From CBDCTM01 sp965222005 (GTDB taxonomy: Bacteria > Bacteroidota > Bacteroidia > Chitinophagales > Saprospiraceae), in assembly GCA_965222005.1 (NCBI GenBank), contig OZ244935.1:4464001-4528000 (forward strand): DNA of 64,000 nt. Direction: 5' to 3'. The notes under the pieces are model-generated. The model was not told the origin of the DNA. It searched no databases and saw only the letters and a list, made by a program, of their open reading frames with translations. Position numbers and translations under genes: made by a program. Positions 44,382-53,936 of this stretch are shown here, in pieces (positions within the stretch are counted from its first letter, which is position 1; every line of letters starts with the position of its first letter).

Positions 44382-45599
44382 CTAATTTTCCAACTTCCTT
44401 CTCTTCATCTCCTGGCGGATCAATTGGTATTCCCTGCTCATATCGCCAGTGACGGCTGTATTTTCCTGTGCCCGCCTGACCAGATAGGGGACCACTTCGT
44501 TGACCTGCCCGTAAGGCAGGTATTTGGCTACATTATATCCGGCGTCAGAAAGATTAAAGGTAATATGGTCGCTCATGCCATACAATTGGCAAAAGTTGAG
44601 ATGTGGATGAGCTCTGGGGAGGTTGCGTTCAGCGATGATGTGCGCCTGGAGCAGGCAACTCTCCATATTGTGCGTAGCATTGCAGGACGCGATCTGGTCA
44701 TAATTGTCGATACAAAAACGGATTGCCACATTATAGGCATCGTCGGTAGCTTTTTTGGTAGGATGGATGGGCGAAGGATAGCCCATCTCCTCAGCCCGCT
44801 CCCGCTCCTTTTCCATATAAGCCCCTCTCACCAGCTTGGCTCCCAACAAATAGCCTTCTTCACGAGCCTCCGAGAATGAATCCATCAGAAACTGCAGCCG
44901 ATCGCGCCGATACATTTGAAAGGTGTTATACACCACCACCCTGCTTTGGTTGTATCGCTTCATCATCAGCTTTACCAAATGATCGATCGCATCTTGTATC
45001 CAGCTCTCCTCAGCATCGAAAAACACACCCACATGACGTTCGGCTGCCAGGCTACAGATAGCATCCAGGCGTTTGAGTACATTCCGATACTCCTTGCGTT
45101 CGGCAGCATCCAGGCTTGTTTCATTTTGTATGTTTTCCAACAGACCAAAGCGCGCCAGGCCGGTAATTTTGGTGCTAACCACCGGTACGCTGGTATTTGT
45201 GGCTGCAAACTCAACGGCCCGGATACACTCATTCATGGTGCGATTGAAATCTCGTTCCCTGGTTTTGGCTTCAGCGCCGTAATCCAGAATGGTGGACACA
45301 TCCTGATCGAAGAGTTTGTTGATAGTAGGTTGGCATTCCCGCAGGGTGGTGCCTCCCACGAATTGCTCAAAAATAGTGGCTTTGATAATCGATTTCACAA
45401 ACGGCAGCTTCATTTTCAAGGCCAGCAGGCCCATTTTGGAGCCCGCATTAACCAGCCAGCTTTTGTTCATCATTTTGAAGAGCCAGGCAGCTTTTTTGAG
45501 CTCTTCATCGGATTTATTGGAAAAGGCAATCTCTGTATTGCTAAAGTCAAGGCCATAATCTTTTAACCTCATGGGCTCCTTTTTGGCAGGTTGTATCAT
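44382..45599 (-). CDS. Proline dehydrogenase
   Basis: 405 residues from the ATG at 45599, chosen because the longer frame (ATG 45647) overlaps aroE; an ATG at 45572 (MRLKDYGLDF) is also possible. PRODH TIM barrel with FAD: VPVVSTKITGLARFGL, DAEESWIQDAID, NTFQMYRRDRL, GAKLVRGAYMEKER and C-terminal YLPYGQVNEVVPYLVRRAQEN. It oxidises proline to pyrroline-5-carboxylate at the inner membrane. The P5C dehydrogenase is not fused and not in the window. Confidence 0.93.
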   Translation of the reverse strand: MIQPAKKEPMRLKDYGLDFSNTEIAFSNKSDEELKKAAWLFKMMNKSWLVNAGSKMGLLALKMKLPFVKSIIKATIFEQFVGGTTLRECQPTINKLFDQDVSTILDYGAEAKTRERDFNRTMNECIRAVEFAATNTSVPVVSTKITGLARFGLLENIQNETSLDAAERKEYRNVLKRLDAICSLAAERHVGVFFDAEESWIQDAIDHLVKLMMKRYNQSRVVVYNTFQMYRRDRLQFLMDSFSEAREEGYLLGAKLVRGAYMEKERERAEEMGYPSPIHPTKKATDDAYNVAIRFCIDNYDQIASCNATHNMESCLLQAHIIAERNLPRAHPHLNFCQLYGMSDHITFNLSDAGYNVAKYLPYGQVNEVVPYLVRRAQENTAVTGDMSREYQLIRQEMKRRKLEN

Positions 45600-45634
45600 C
45601 CTTGTTAATTTGTATGGGTAAAAAAGGCTCACTG

Positions 45635-46405
45635 TCATCGGTTCCATATCTCCCAGGCTCGCTCGGCTTGCAAATGCAACATCTCCAAACCGTTTTTCAC
45701 CTGACAGCCTCTTTTCATCCCTTTGGTCAAAAATACTGTTTTTTCAGGATTATAGACCAAATCGTACAGGAAATGTTGTGGCCCTAGTTGATCAAAATCA
45801 ATATCAGGGCAAGTCTGTACATTGGGGGCCATTCCGAGTGGCGTTGTATTGATGATGAGGCAATGAGTTTGATACAAGGCCGGGCTTAATTCGCCATATG
45901 CCAAATCCCCCTTTTGGCGGCTCCGGGAAACTACCCGATAGTCTATGCCCAGCCCCTTCAATACACAGCTCACTGCTCTGGCGGCTCCGCCACTGCCCAG
46001 TATCAAGGCTTTCGCAGGCAATGCCGTGAGCCAGCTGTGTAGCGATTGCTCAAAACCATAGACATCCGTATTGTAGCCAATCATTTTTCCTCCCCGAAAG
46101 TCAATACAATTGACCGCCCCTGCCTTTTCAGCAGATTGGTCGAGCTCATCAAGCAAGGGGATCACCTCCAGCTTATAGGGTATCGTAACATTCAAACCCC
46201 TCAGTGCGGGGCGGGCTTCCAGCAGCTGCGCAAAGGCAGATATGGCTGGCAAGGGGAATAGTTCATAGCCTGCATCCAAAATTCCTTCCTTTTCAAATTT
46301 TTGGAAAAAATGAGCTCTACTAAAGGAGTGAGAAAGTGGATAGCCGATCAGGCCAAACAGGCGCTTGGGAGCAATCGTGTGGTCATATTTTGGATGCTCT
46401 GCCAT
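45635..46405 (-). CDS. aroE: Shikimate dehydrogenase
   Basis: 256 residues. Signatures: GLIGYPLSHSFS (substrate Ser), NVTIPYKLEVIPLLDEL (catalytic Lys), GAVNCIDF, NADP fold LILGSGGAARAVSCVL and INTTPLGMAPN. It reduces 3-dehydroshikimate to shikimate in aromatic amino-acid synthesis. The gene starts 3 bp after the DUF368 stop on the same strand. Confidence 0.95.
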   Translation of the reverse strand: MAEHPKYDHTIAPKRLFGLIGYPLSHSFSRAHFFQKFEKEGILDAGYELFPLPAISAFAQLLEARPALRGLNVTIPYKLEVIPLLDELDQSAEKAGAVNCIDFRGGKMIGYNTDVYGFEQSLHSWLTALPAKALILGSGGAARAVSCVLKGLGIDYRVVSRSRQKGDLAYGELSPALYQTHCLIINTTPLGMAPNVQTCPDIDFDQLGPQHFLYDLVYNPEKTVFLTKGMKRGCQVKNGLEMLHLQAERAWEIWNR

Positions 46406-46408
46406 CTT

Positions 46409-47380
46409 CTAATGCTTCTCCCCTCCCAGTCGTTCCAACAAAAAAACCGACACAAAACCCAGCACAAACAGTAGCACGGCTGCCCAAACGTAAGGCTCTC
46501 CCTCATATTTTCCGGGCCATACATTGGCTTCCACCAGTACTTTTTTGGGAGTAATCCCATCCTTGTCCAGGATAATGTTTCCGGCGCTGTCTTCCAGCCA
46601 TCTGACCGGATTGCGCCACGGCCATATCTTCCACAGCGAGCCCAAAATGAAACCTGTCAGGGTTGCTAGTGTGAGGCTACGGTATTGGCGGAACAGCCAG
46701 CTCAGTAGCCGCGACAAGGTAGCCAGGCTACTAAGGCAACCCAAAGCAAATACAGCCAAAATGAGCAATTTATCGCTTGCAAAGCTGCTTAGTGCAGGCT
46801 TCAGGGTATCGCTGATGATGAAGGTGTACATGCCCAGGAGGAGGAGCATAAAGCTTCCACTTATGCCGGGCAAGATCAGGGCCGAGATGGCGATAAAGCC
46901 GGACAGAAAAACGTAGGGCAAAGCTTCCGAACCGCCAGCCGGTGTAATAGTGGTAATGCCATAGGCAACCAATGTGCCCGCTATCAGGGCCAGCCATTCG
47001 CCGGTGCGCCATTCACCAATTTGCTGGGCAATGTAAATGGCTGAAGCGATGATCAGCCCAAAGAAAAAGGCCCAGATCATTGGAGGGTAGTGCTCTAATA
47101 AATGAGATACGCCAAATACTCCGATCACTACACCGGCCAACATGCCCAGCAGCAGAGTGGCCAAAAAGGGGCCATCCAAACTGCGCCAAGCTCCGCTCAG
47201 GCCATCCTTCCGAAAGGCACTGACCAACTCAGGCCCCAATGCTTTGATCGTATTGATCAGCTTTTCGTAAATGCCGGTAATAAAGGCAATGGTACCTCCT
47301 GATACGCCTGGTATGACCTCCGCTATTCCCATCGCTGCACCCTTAAGGATATTGCTAAAATACTGCTTACTTGAATCCAT
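46409..47380 (-). CDS. DUF368 membrane protein (undecaprenyl-phosphate translocase family)
   Basis: 323 residues with about eight hydrophobic segments. DUF368 hallmark GAAMGIAEVIPGVSGGTIAF near the N-terminus and the inverted repeat counterpart ISALILPGISGSFMLLLLGM. The family (PopT-type) is reported to recycle undecaprenyl phosphate across the inner membrane. The poorly hydrophobic insert NIILDKDGITPKKVLVEA near the C-terminus is unusual in my experience. Probably an operon with aroE. Confidence 0.9.
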   Translation of the reverse strand: MDSSKQYFSNILKGAAMGIAEVIPGVSGGTIAFITGIYEKLINTIKALGPELVSAFRKDGLSGAWRSLDGPFLATLLLGMLAGVVIGVFGVSHLLEHYPPMIWAFFFGLIIASAIYIAQQIGEWRTGEWLALIAGTLVAYGITTITPAGGSEALPYVFLSGFIAISALILPGISGSFMLLLLGMYTFIISDTLKPALSSFASDKLLILAVFALGCLSSLATLSRLLSWLFRQYRSLTLATLTGFILGSLWKIWPWRNPVRWLEDSAGNIILDKDGITPKKVLVEANVWPGKYEGEPYVWAAVLLFVLGFVSVFLLERLGGEKH

Positions 47381-47419
47381 GCTGCAAATATAGATTTAAA
47401 GTCTTAGAGAGCATTTTTA

Positions 47420-47453
47420 GATTTTATCCTTCGGGCTGCTCTTGCCAAATTTC
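47420..47453. repeat. Short dispersed repeat, copy 2
   Basis: Matches 19661-19694. It ends inside the stop codon of the phospholipase-like gene. Confidence 0.5.
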
Positions 47454-48717
47454 ACCTTCCATTGTGCTCGCGCAACCGACCAATGTTATTGCCAATAGAA
47501 TCAGGCGATGGAGGTAGTTCTTCTACCTCAATATCGGGCGAAGAGCCCTCCAGACGACCTGCCAAATCGGGCTGCCCGGCATCCACCCAGGCCGTGTACC
47601 AAAGGCTGCCGACCGCATGAATGGCCCGTCGCATCCTCGATTCTACCATGCCTTGCATAGCTTCGGCGTAGGCTTTGGCATAGGCAGGGCATTGCGTACG
47701 TATGGTCACACCCAGCCGTTCGTCGAAGCAATATTGCTTGTCGGCGGGAAAGCTGCGACTCAGCCGACGCTCAATTTGCAGCACACTATCTACTAGTAAG
47801 TGACTCTCCAAAATGATGTCCCAAAAATAGGATCGGGTGTCTTCCAAATATTCGGCCTTCCCAACGAAATAATCAAATTCCTCGTCGGCCATCAGCTCGG
47901 GTATCCGGCTTTCCCAAAAGGCATGAATACCCTCCTGCCCGCTCAACTGCCCGTTGTAATTTTCAGTAGTATGCAGCGGCACACAGCCATCTGAAATATA
48001 GTGGCCCAATTCGGCAGAGAGCCGCAAAATCCGATCGGCATCCCGATTGCTGAACGCCTTAGTGAGCAGGCGCTGCATGCTTTGCAAATGATAAGGCAGA
48101 ATACCATATTCGGAAAAGCGATCAACCGCAAAGGCCGATTGGCAATCCAAATCATCGATTCGGCCCCTCAGCAGCCATCGCAGGCTGTCGCAGCTCAGGG
48201 ACCAGTGATCTTCATAGTAGTTGGGCAGAATGTTGGAACGGAAAAACTGGAAATATTTTTCATCAAATTCACCCTCCGCAGCATGGGTTCGCTTTGCAGG
48301 ATATACTGAATAGTCTTCTGGTAAATTCAAGAACTGATGCAAGGGAAGCTCAGTCGTATCTCCCTCTATATCAATGCTATACACATTCGAATATTCTATC
48401 AATGCAGCTGTCCAGCTTCGCGGCACTTTCGGAAATGGATAGGCTCCCCAGTGGTCGATGTCGATGTAATGCCGTACCGCTTCATGGCGGGTAGCATACC
48501 TTCGCTTGTCGGGATCAACGGCATGCTCGGTGATGTATTCAATATGCTTTTTGAAAAAAACAGCCATCTCGGGCGGCAAAATAAATACGGCCAGCCGGTT
48601 AATGCGGCGGTGCCCAAAGAACCCCCAATCCTCCCGAATGTCCACCAAGCTGCTCAATAACAGCAGGCCGACAAAAAGGAGGATGCCTTTCACCAAGTAT
48701 GTCACTGTTTTATTCAT
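47452..48717 (-). CDS. Zinc-dependent phospholipase C / S1-P1 nuclease-like protein
   Basis: 421 residues with an N-terminal membrane or signal segment (about 7-25). The fold of zinc phospholipase C and S1/P1 nucleases is suggested by WGFFGHRRINRLAVFILPPEM, RHEAVRHYIDIDHWG, LSAELGHYISDGCVPLHTTENYNG and GIHAFWESRIPEL, which supply the His/Asp zinc ligands. Bacteroidota members are common and uncharacterised. Its ATG overlaps the DUF4340 stop by 4 bp, placing it at the end of the gld transcript. Confidence 0.85.
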   Translation of the reverse strand: MNKTVTYLVKGILLFVGLLLLSSLVDIREDWGFFGHRRINRLAVFILPPEMAVFFKKHIEYITEHAVDPDKRRYATRHEAVRHYIDIDHWGAYPFPKVPRSWTAALIEYSNVYSIDIEGDTTELPLHQFLNLPEDYSVYPAKRTHAAEGEFDEKYFQFFRSNILPNYYEDHWSLSCDSLRWLLRGRIDDLDCQSAFAVDRFSEYGILPYHLQSMQRLLTKAFSNRDADRILRLSAELGHYISDGCVPLHTTENYNGQLSGQEGIHAFWESRIPELMADEEFDYFVGKAEYLEDTRSYFWDIILESHLLVDSVLQIERRLSRSFPADKQYCFDERLGVTIRTQCPAYAKAYAEAMQGMVESRMRRAIHAVGSLWYTAWVDAGQPDLAGRLEGSSPDIEVEELPPSPDSIGNNIGRLREHNGR

Positions 48718-49727
48718 TCAAAGAAGGCATCATAAGGCCAAAATACTTGCTGAAATACACGCTGCTGCACCAGCATAAAATCTTCTCCGTCATTCCTATC
48801 CACAAAATACCGCTCGATGGCCGTATTGGAGCCCAGCACCTGGTCATCGGTAAGCAGGGCACCATCGGCCATGCGCTGCATAATGGGGTAAAAGCTGGCT
48901 TTGGTTTGCTTCCCCTTGATGTCCTGCAAGCTAATAGTACAAAAGGGTATGAACAACTTTACCGAATCGCGGCGGGGGTTCCCATTTTCAAAGGCTTCGG
49001 CTTTCAGGCTTTTAAATCCCACCAAATATGCCTCAATACGGCCCTGCTGTGGGAGGCTGCTTCGGGTGGGAGTAATGTCGTAATAGGGGCTCACTGCAAA
49101 TTGGTCATCTTGCCGCTCCAGGCGGAATGATTTGTTTTTTTGCTTTGGATATTCCACACTCAATGACTGAATAGCATCCACATCGGCAGAGAAAACGGAC
49201 TTATCGCGCCACTGAAGGCCCTTGAGCTGAAAGCGTGCCCGCAAGCCCCCCTCCCAGCTCGGAATATGCGTGACGTAAGGTTGTTCAGCTCCTTCCATAA
49301 TCATGTAAGTGCCTAGTTCATCATTGGTCATCCCGCCTACATAAAAGGCTTTGATCAGCTGATCCTGCTTATCGTACAGCTCCACTTTGATGCCATTGCT
49401 GGCCAAATCCCGGACGATGTTGGGAACAGCAGCTTTAGCAGGGATGTAGTTGACCTCTACCCTGCGGATCGCGTCGAGCAGGTTTTCCATCGCATTCGGA
49501 TTGGCCCGATGCTTTCCCCGATAGAGCCAATACTCAGCCGAGCGGGTCAGGGTAGTCGTTTCCCCGGAGCGATCCGCAATAAAAATTTTGTGGATATTGG
49601 CTGGCTCTTCTGCAAATTTTCGGTCGCTGGTATCGTAGGAGCTCTTGCTATCCGTTTGATTAAAATACCACCAACTGCCTCCTCCCAGCAATAAAAACAA
49701 CAGCAATAAAAGGATTGTATTTCTCAT
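48714..49727 (-). CDS. DUF4340 protein
   Basis: 337 residues with an N-terminal membrane anchor (about 4-22, LLLLLFLLLGGGSWWYF) and a beta-rich periplasmic region typical of DUF4340 (SGETTTLTRSAEYWLYRG, NGIKVELYDKQDQLIKAFYVGG, LQWRDKSVFSAD). DUF4340 proteins often follow GldG-like auxiliary ABC subunits. It lies 12 bp after gldG and overlaps the phospholipase-like gene, so it is likely an accessory to the transporter. Confidence 0.85.
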   Translation of the reverse strand: MRNTILLLLLFLLLGGGSWWYFNQTDSKSSYDTSDRKFAEEPANIHKIFIADRSGETTTLTRSAEYWLYRGKHRANPNAMENLLDAIRRVEVNYIPAKAAVPNIVRDLASNGIKVELYDKQDQLIKAFYVGGMTNDELGTYMIMEGAEQPYVTHIPSWEGGLRARFQLKGLQWRDKSVFSADVDAIQSLSVEYPKQKNKSFRLERQDDQFAVSPYYDITPTRSSLPQQGRIEAYLVGFKSLKAEAFENGNPRRDSVKLFIPFCTISLQDIKGKQTKASFYPIMQRMADGALLTDDQVLGSNTAIERYFVDRNDGEDFMLVQQRVFQQVFWPYDAFFE

Positions 49728-49739
49728 TTACATACACAT

Positions 49740-51440
49740 TTATGAAGCATACTTCCGCTTCCTCCAATAATGATAAATAATACCAAAAAACAACAAAAAC
49801 ACCAGAGGAAGGGCAATGTTGATAAGTTGCCATTTGGTGCGTTCTTTTTTGGCTTTGACGGTATTGAGAAGCCGAAGCTTTACCTCTTTGGCCCTGGCCT
49901 CGGCTACCCCTTTATCATCCAGCAGATATTCGATGGCATTTACAATAAAGTCCTTATTGGCTCCAAAGGTGCGTCGCTCGAAGGGGTTGAAGCCCAGCGG
50001 GCTGATTTTGTTGTTTTCAGGATTGTACAGGTTTTTGATCAAATCTCCATCCGAAACTACCAACATCCGGGAGGGAACACTCTGCTGCTTAAACTCATTG
50101 CCAATTTCCTCTAAAGTTTGCCGCATAGCTTCCGACACGCGGTTCTCATAAAGCGACGGGAACTGCCCTTCCAGCAATACGGCCAATGGCTGTGGCGGCT
50201 TATTGAAGCGTTCGGCCTCGGCTTCGTAGCGCAGCACTTCAAAGTTGAGCCGAACAGGGGTAAATTGTACTCGGGTGCGGGCGGAAGAAGTCAGTAAAAC
50301 CGTTTTTTTGACGGGCGTTTTGGTGCGGACCGTGTCAATGGTGTTGGGAAAGCGAAGGTTTACCCGATCCAGGCTTTTGACGATGGGATGCTTACTAACT
50401 GGCGCTACCAACGGGTGGTAATAGTATGGAAACAGGTCGTATTGATTGCCTGAACCCAGCTGCCCGGTGACCAGGGGAATGCGCGTGCATTCCATATCCA
50501 ACACCAGATTGGGCTGGAGCCGAACGCCATATTTGAACAGCTGATCATCGAGATTCAGCTCGTAGGGCAAGGGGATAAAATCCTTGCGCCCCCGCAGGCT
50601 GTCCAGGGTAATGCCCAACTTGTCGATGAGCCAAAGCACTTTGCCACCATTCATAATGTATTGATCGAGGATGAATTTGTTGCGCTCTGAAAACTCGAAA
50701 CGTGGCCGGGCTACGATCACCACATCTATTTTAGGATTGATCTGATAGGTGCTGTCCAGATGTAGGGGGCCTACATCATAGAAGGAAACCAGGCTTTGCA
50801 CCAAATCGGCCGTTTGTATGGCTTCCAGTTCGCCATGCCCTTTGGTAAATACGATGGCAGGCTTGCGGGTGATTTGCAGCTTTTGGATGGCATTGGCCAG
50901 CTTGTATTCCAGCAGGCTGACGGAATTGTTGAGTACTACCTCGTTGGGCACACCCATGATCTCACTTTCCAGCAAATTGACAGTGGTATAACGACCTTTG
51001 TAATAAAGCACCGCCCAGGGATAAATGATCAGCTCTTGTGTTTCATCTACATCCTTTACGCGCAGCACCGTAGGGGTAATACCATCTTTGCTGAGTTCTT
51101 CGCGGCGGGCATTGATTTCGGTAGTGGTTCCGTCTCCTGGGTTTTCAAACTCATACTCTATATAGCCGGTGACATCTCTGAAGTCTTCCAGCGTTTCGCG
51201 GATGGCGTTTTGCAATCGTTTAAAGCCGGCTGGAAATTTGCCATCGAGCAGTACTTTGACAAAAACGATCTCGTCCAGCTCTTCCAGCATAGTTACGGTC
51301 GGTGGGGTGAGTGTAAAACGTTTGTCATCAGTAAGGTCGAGCTGGCCATAAAAGGCGCTGCCAAGGATATTGACAAAAATGAGGATGCCCAGCAGCAGGG
51401 CTAGTTGAATCAAGGATTGTATTTTTTTTGCTCGAGCCAT
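49740..51440 (-). CDS. gldG: Gliding-motility-associated ABC transporter substrate-binding protein GldG
   Basis: 566 residues: membrane helix near the N-terminus (about 9-30), a periplasmic domain with KRFTLTPPTVTMLEELDEI, AIVFTKGHGELE, GGKVLWLIDKLGITLDS (GATase-like fold), and a C-terminal membrane helix (LPLVFLLFFGIIYHYWRKRK). The length and ends match GldG. In Flavobacterium, GldA-GldF-GldG form an ABC complex needed for gliding. Translated just after gldF. Confidence 0.92.
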   Translation of the reverse strand: MARAKKIQSLIQLALLLGILIFVNILGSAFYGQLDLTDDKRFTLTPPTVTMLEELDEIVFVKVLLDGKFPAGFKRLQNAIRETLEDFRDVTGYIEYEFENPGDGTTTEINARREELSKDGITPTVLRVKDVDETQELIIYPWAVLYYKGRYTTVNLLESEIMGVPNEVVLNNSVSLLEYKLANAIQKLQITRKPAIVFTKGHGELEAIQTADLVQSLVSFYDVGPLHLDSTYQINPKIDVVIVARPRFEFSERNKFILDQYIMNGGKVLWLIDKLGITLDSLRGRKDFIPLPYELNLDDQLFKYGVRLQPNLVLDMECTRIPLVTGQLGSGNQYDLFPYYYHPLVAPVSKHPIVKSLDRVNLRFPNTIDTVRTKTPVKKTVLLTSSARTRVQFTPVRLNFEVLRYEAEAERFNKPPQPLAVLLEGQFPSLYENRVSEAMRQTLEEIGNEFKQQSVPSRMLVVSDGDLIKNLYNPENNKISPLGFNPFERRTFGANKDFIVNAIEYLLDDKGVAEARAKEVKLRLLNTVKAKKERTKWQLINIALPLVFLLFFGIIYHYWRKRKYAS

Positions 51441-51488
51441 ATCGTTAACAATAATCAGCTAATAATCAATTATTTTCACATAAACAGT

Positions 51489-52220
51489 TCACCAATTTCT
51501 TTTGCCCAAAGCCAGCTGCGTGGCAAAAAGAAAAAAGCCAATGAAGCTGAAAAAATAGATCAGATCCCGGCTGTCTATCACTCCCCGGCTAATCGAATTG
51601 TAGTGGTAATCAATGCCAATCATCTGCACAACATCATCCACCTTGCCCACAAAAACCGGCAACTTGCTGAGAAAGAAAAAGCCCCAGTAAAAGAAAAAAC
51701 AGAGGAAGGTTGCCAGGATAAAAGCGACGATCTGATTGTTGGTCAAGGAGGAGGCAAACAGGCCAATGGCCACAAATGCGCCCCCCAAAAAGACGAGCCC
51801 CAGGTAAGAGCCCATAATGGCGCCCGAATCCAAATTGCCTTTGGGAGAGCCCAGCTGATACACGCTATAATAGTAAAGCAAGGTAGGCAAAAGGGCAAAA
51901 ATCACCAGCGCCAGACAAGCCAAATACTTACCCAAAACGATCTGCCCGTCGCGCAGTGGGCGGGTTGCCAGCAGCTCAATGGTGCCGCTGTGCTGCTCTT
52001 CGGCAAAGGAGCGCATCGTGATAGCGGGGATCAAAAAGGTGAAGATAATGGGTGCCATACTGAAGAGCTGATCCAGTGTAGCAAAGTTGTAACTCAGAAT
52101 CGAGTAATCGGGGAATACCCACATCATCAAACCCATAATCACCAAAAACACCCCGACTACAATATAGCCGATGAGTGAGCTGAAAAACGTGTTGATCTCT
52201 TTTTTGAATATGCTATACAT
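51489..52220 (-). CDS. gldF: Gliding-motility-associated ABC transporter permease GldF
   Basis: 243 residues from the ATG at 52220 (MYSIFKKEINTFFSSLIGY); the upstream frame is non-homologous. ABC-2 type permease with six membrane segments and the cytoplasmic motif MRSFAEEQHSGTIELLATRP. Partners are GldA and GldG, encoded on either side. Confidence 0.93.
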   Translation of the reverse strand: MYSIFKKEINTFFSSLIGYIVVGVFLVIMGLMMWVFPDYSILSYNFATLDQLFSMAPIIFTFLIPAITMRSFAEEQHSGTIELLATRPLRDGQIVLGKYLACLALVIFALLPTLLYYYSVYQLGSPKGNLDSGAIMGSYLGLVFLGGAFVAIGLFASSLTNNQIVAFILATFLCFFFYWGFFFLSKLPVFVGKVDDVVQMIGIDYHYNSISRGVIDSRDLIYFFSFIGFFLFATQLALGKRNW

Positions 52221-52234
52221 ACAGTTGCTTTCTT

Positions 52235-52909
52235 TTAATAGGGCACCTTTACAATATGCCGATCGTCGTAGATGAGCAGACATTTGAACAGCTTTCGCCT
52301 GGCCTCCGTTTCGTCCAGCTCTTCGATGCTTTTCAATAATTTGGGATCATCCTGTATCCAGCTTATAAAATTGTTGAGTGTAAAATCGGCCTGCTCACCA
52401 CTTTCAAAATCCATCATTTTTTCCACCAGTACCCGTTCCTCCCGCTCTACATGAGCCATTCGGAAGGGATGGCCGGTCAACGGATTGTACACAGGCATCG
52501 GCACCTGGCGCTTTTGCGTTTGCTCATAAGCCACATAGCAAATTCGGCCGCGAACCCGCAAGCCGGCAAAGGCTGTAAGCTCATTATCCGAATGCGCCTG
52601 CTCCAGCCGGATATACGGCAACCCACCCAGGCAAAAGCCCCAAAGTGCCTGCAAATCAAGGATTTTCGGCTCCTCAGTTTCCTTCAGCTTGATCTCAGCC
52701 ACCTGTGCCAGAAAGGTTTGTGGATTGCTAAATAGCCTCGCGTCAAGTTGATCCCAACTGTAGCGAGGTGCATTATTTTTGAATTCTTCCACAGAAAAGT
52801 AAAGACCATCCCTGAATTTAAAATTCTTGCTCACTACCACCATACTATCCGCTTGTGCTATGCAGTGCAGAGGAATCAGCAAGAAAAGCAACGGACAAAA
52901 AGCCTTCAC
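52235..52909 (-). CDS. Secreted protein of unknown function inside the gld cluster
   Basis: 224 residues from a GTG at 52909, preferred because it gives a clean signal peptide (KAFCPLLFLLIPLHCIAQA) and avoids overlapping gldA; an ATG at 52951 is the alternative. The mature part has no motif I know: FRDGLYFSVEEFKNNAP, ILDLQALWGFCLGGLPYIR, a region like GRICYVAYE, then an acidic C-terminus. It lies between gldA and gldF, 14 bp from gldF, so a role with the exporter or its cargo is suggested only by context. Confidence 0.75.
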   Translation of the reverse strand: MKAFCPLLFLLIPLHCIAQADSMVVVSKNFKFRDGLYFSVEEFKNNAPRYSWDQLDARLFSNPQTFLAQVAEIKLKETEEPKILDLQALWGFCLGGLPYIRLEQAHSDNELTAFAGLRVRGRICYVAYEQTQKRQVPMPVYNPLTGHPFRMAHVEREERVLVEKMMDFESGEQADFTLNNFISWIQDDPKLLKSIEELDETEARRKLFKCLLIYDDRHIVKVPY

Positions 52910-52919
52910 GATATTGTTG

Positions 52920-53831
52920 TTATTTTGAAGCAGTAAGTGACTGAAATACATCTTCTACAGAGGTCATTTCCCTTTTCATTTCAAGCAAAGTAAGCTGATT
53001 GGCAACGGCAAAGCGAAAAACCTCCGCCCGGATATCCACCCCCTTAGGAGTCATCAGCTGCCAGCAATGTGGCCCCTCAGCCCGTACACGCTGTATGTTT
53101 GGCAAGCCTTTCAGTTGGCCGGCCGTCACCTTTTCTTTAAACTCTACTGACAATACCGTCTCTCCACTGAGCCGCTGCTGCAGTTGCTCAATAGGATCAT
53201 CCGCTACCAGTTTACCTTTGTTGATGATGAGCACCCGATCGCAGATGGCTTGCACTTCCTGCATGATATGGGTAGAGAAGATGACCGTTTTTTCGCGCCC
53301 CAACTGCTTGATCAGCTGCCGAATATCCACTAGCTGGTTGGGGTCAAGGCCGCTGGTAGGCTCATCCAGAATCAGCACTTCCGGGTCATGCAGCATGGCC
53401 TGCGCAAGCCCTACCCGCTGCCGAAAGCCTTTGGAGAGCGCACCGATGAGCTTGTGCTGCTCACGCTCCAGGCCCGTTCGCTCAATCATTTCGTTTACCC
53501 GCTCCCGCTTATTGGCTATATAGTGCAGGCCTGCGATGAACGACAGATATTCTTTGACATACATATCCTTGTAAAGCGGATTGTGCTCCGGCAAATATCC
53601 GATACGCCTCCGCACCTCCATAGAGTCGGTGGCTGTGTCGAAGCCGCAAACACTGGCTGAGCCGGAAGTGGCTGACAGGAAGCAGGTGATGATCTTCATA
53701 CAAGTCGTCTTACCGGCACCATTGGGGCCCAAAAAGCCAAGTACTTCGCCACTTTTGGCCTCAAATGAAACCTCATCCACCGCCTTCTGAGCGCCGTACA
53801 TTTTAGTAAGCTTGCTAACTATTACTGACAT
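52920..53831 (-). CDS. gldA: Gliding-motility-associated ABC transporter ATP-binding protein GldA
   Basis: 303 residues from the ATG at 53831; a TTG at 53846 is dismissed. Walker A LGFLGPNGAGKTTCMK, Q-loop GYLPEHNPLYKDM, signature LSKGFRQRVGLAQAML, Walker B VLILDEPTSGLDPNQ and H-loop IFSTHIMQEV. A C-terminal domain of about 70 residues is typical of GldA/NatA-type ATPases. It energises the GldF-GldG exporter. First gene of the leftward cluster. Confidence 0.93.
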   Translation of the reverse strand: MSVIVSKLTKMYGAQKAVDEVSFEAKSGEVLGFLGPNGAGKTTCMKIITCFLSATSGSASVCGFDTATDSMEVRRRIGYLPEHNPLYKDMYVKEYLSFIAGLHYIANKRERVNEMIERTGLEREQHKLIGALSKGFRQRVGLAQAMLHDPEVLILDEPTSGLDPNQLVDIRQLIKQLGREKTVIFSTHIMQEVQAICDRVLIINKGKLVADDPIEQLQQRLSGETVLSVEFKEKVTAGQLKGLPNIQRVRAEGPHCWQLMTPKGVDIRAEVFRFAVANQLTLLEMKREMTSVEDVFQSLTASK

Positions 53832-53928
53832 CCTGCTGGTTGACAATTGATTAAAATAAAAATGGACTTGATCAAAGCTACTTAAAATCCACCGCCGGGC
53901 AAAGGCAACAACCTGACCTCCTGCCGCG

Positions 53929-53936
53929 CAAAATTA
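53929..53936 (-). promoter_or_regulatory. Candidate -7 element for the gldA cluster
   Basis: Minus-strand TAATTTTG is an exact TAnnTTTG, about 98 bp upstream of the gldA ATG. No -33 TTTG at usual spacing was found. Confidence 0.35.
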
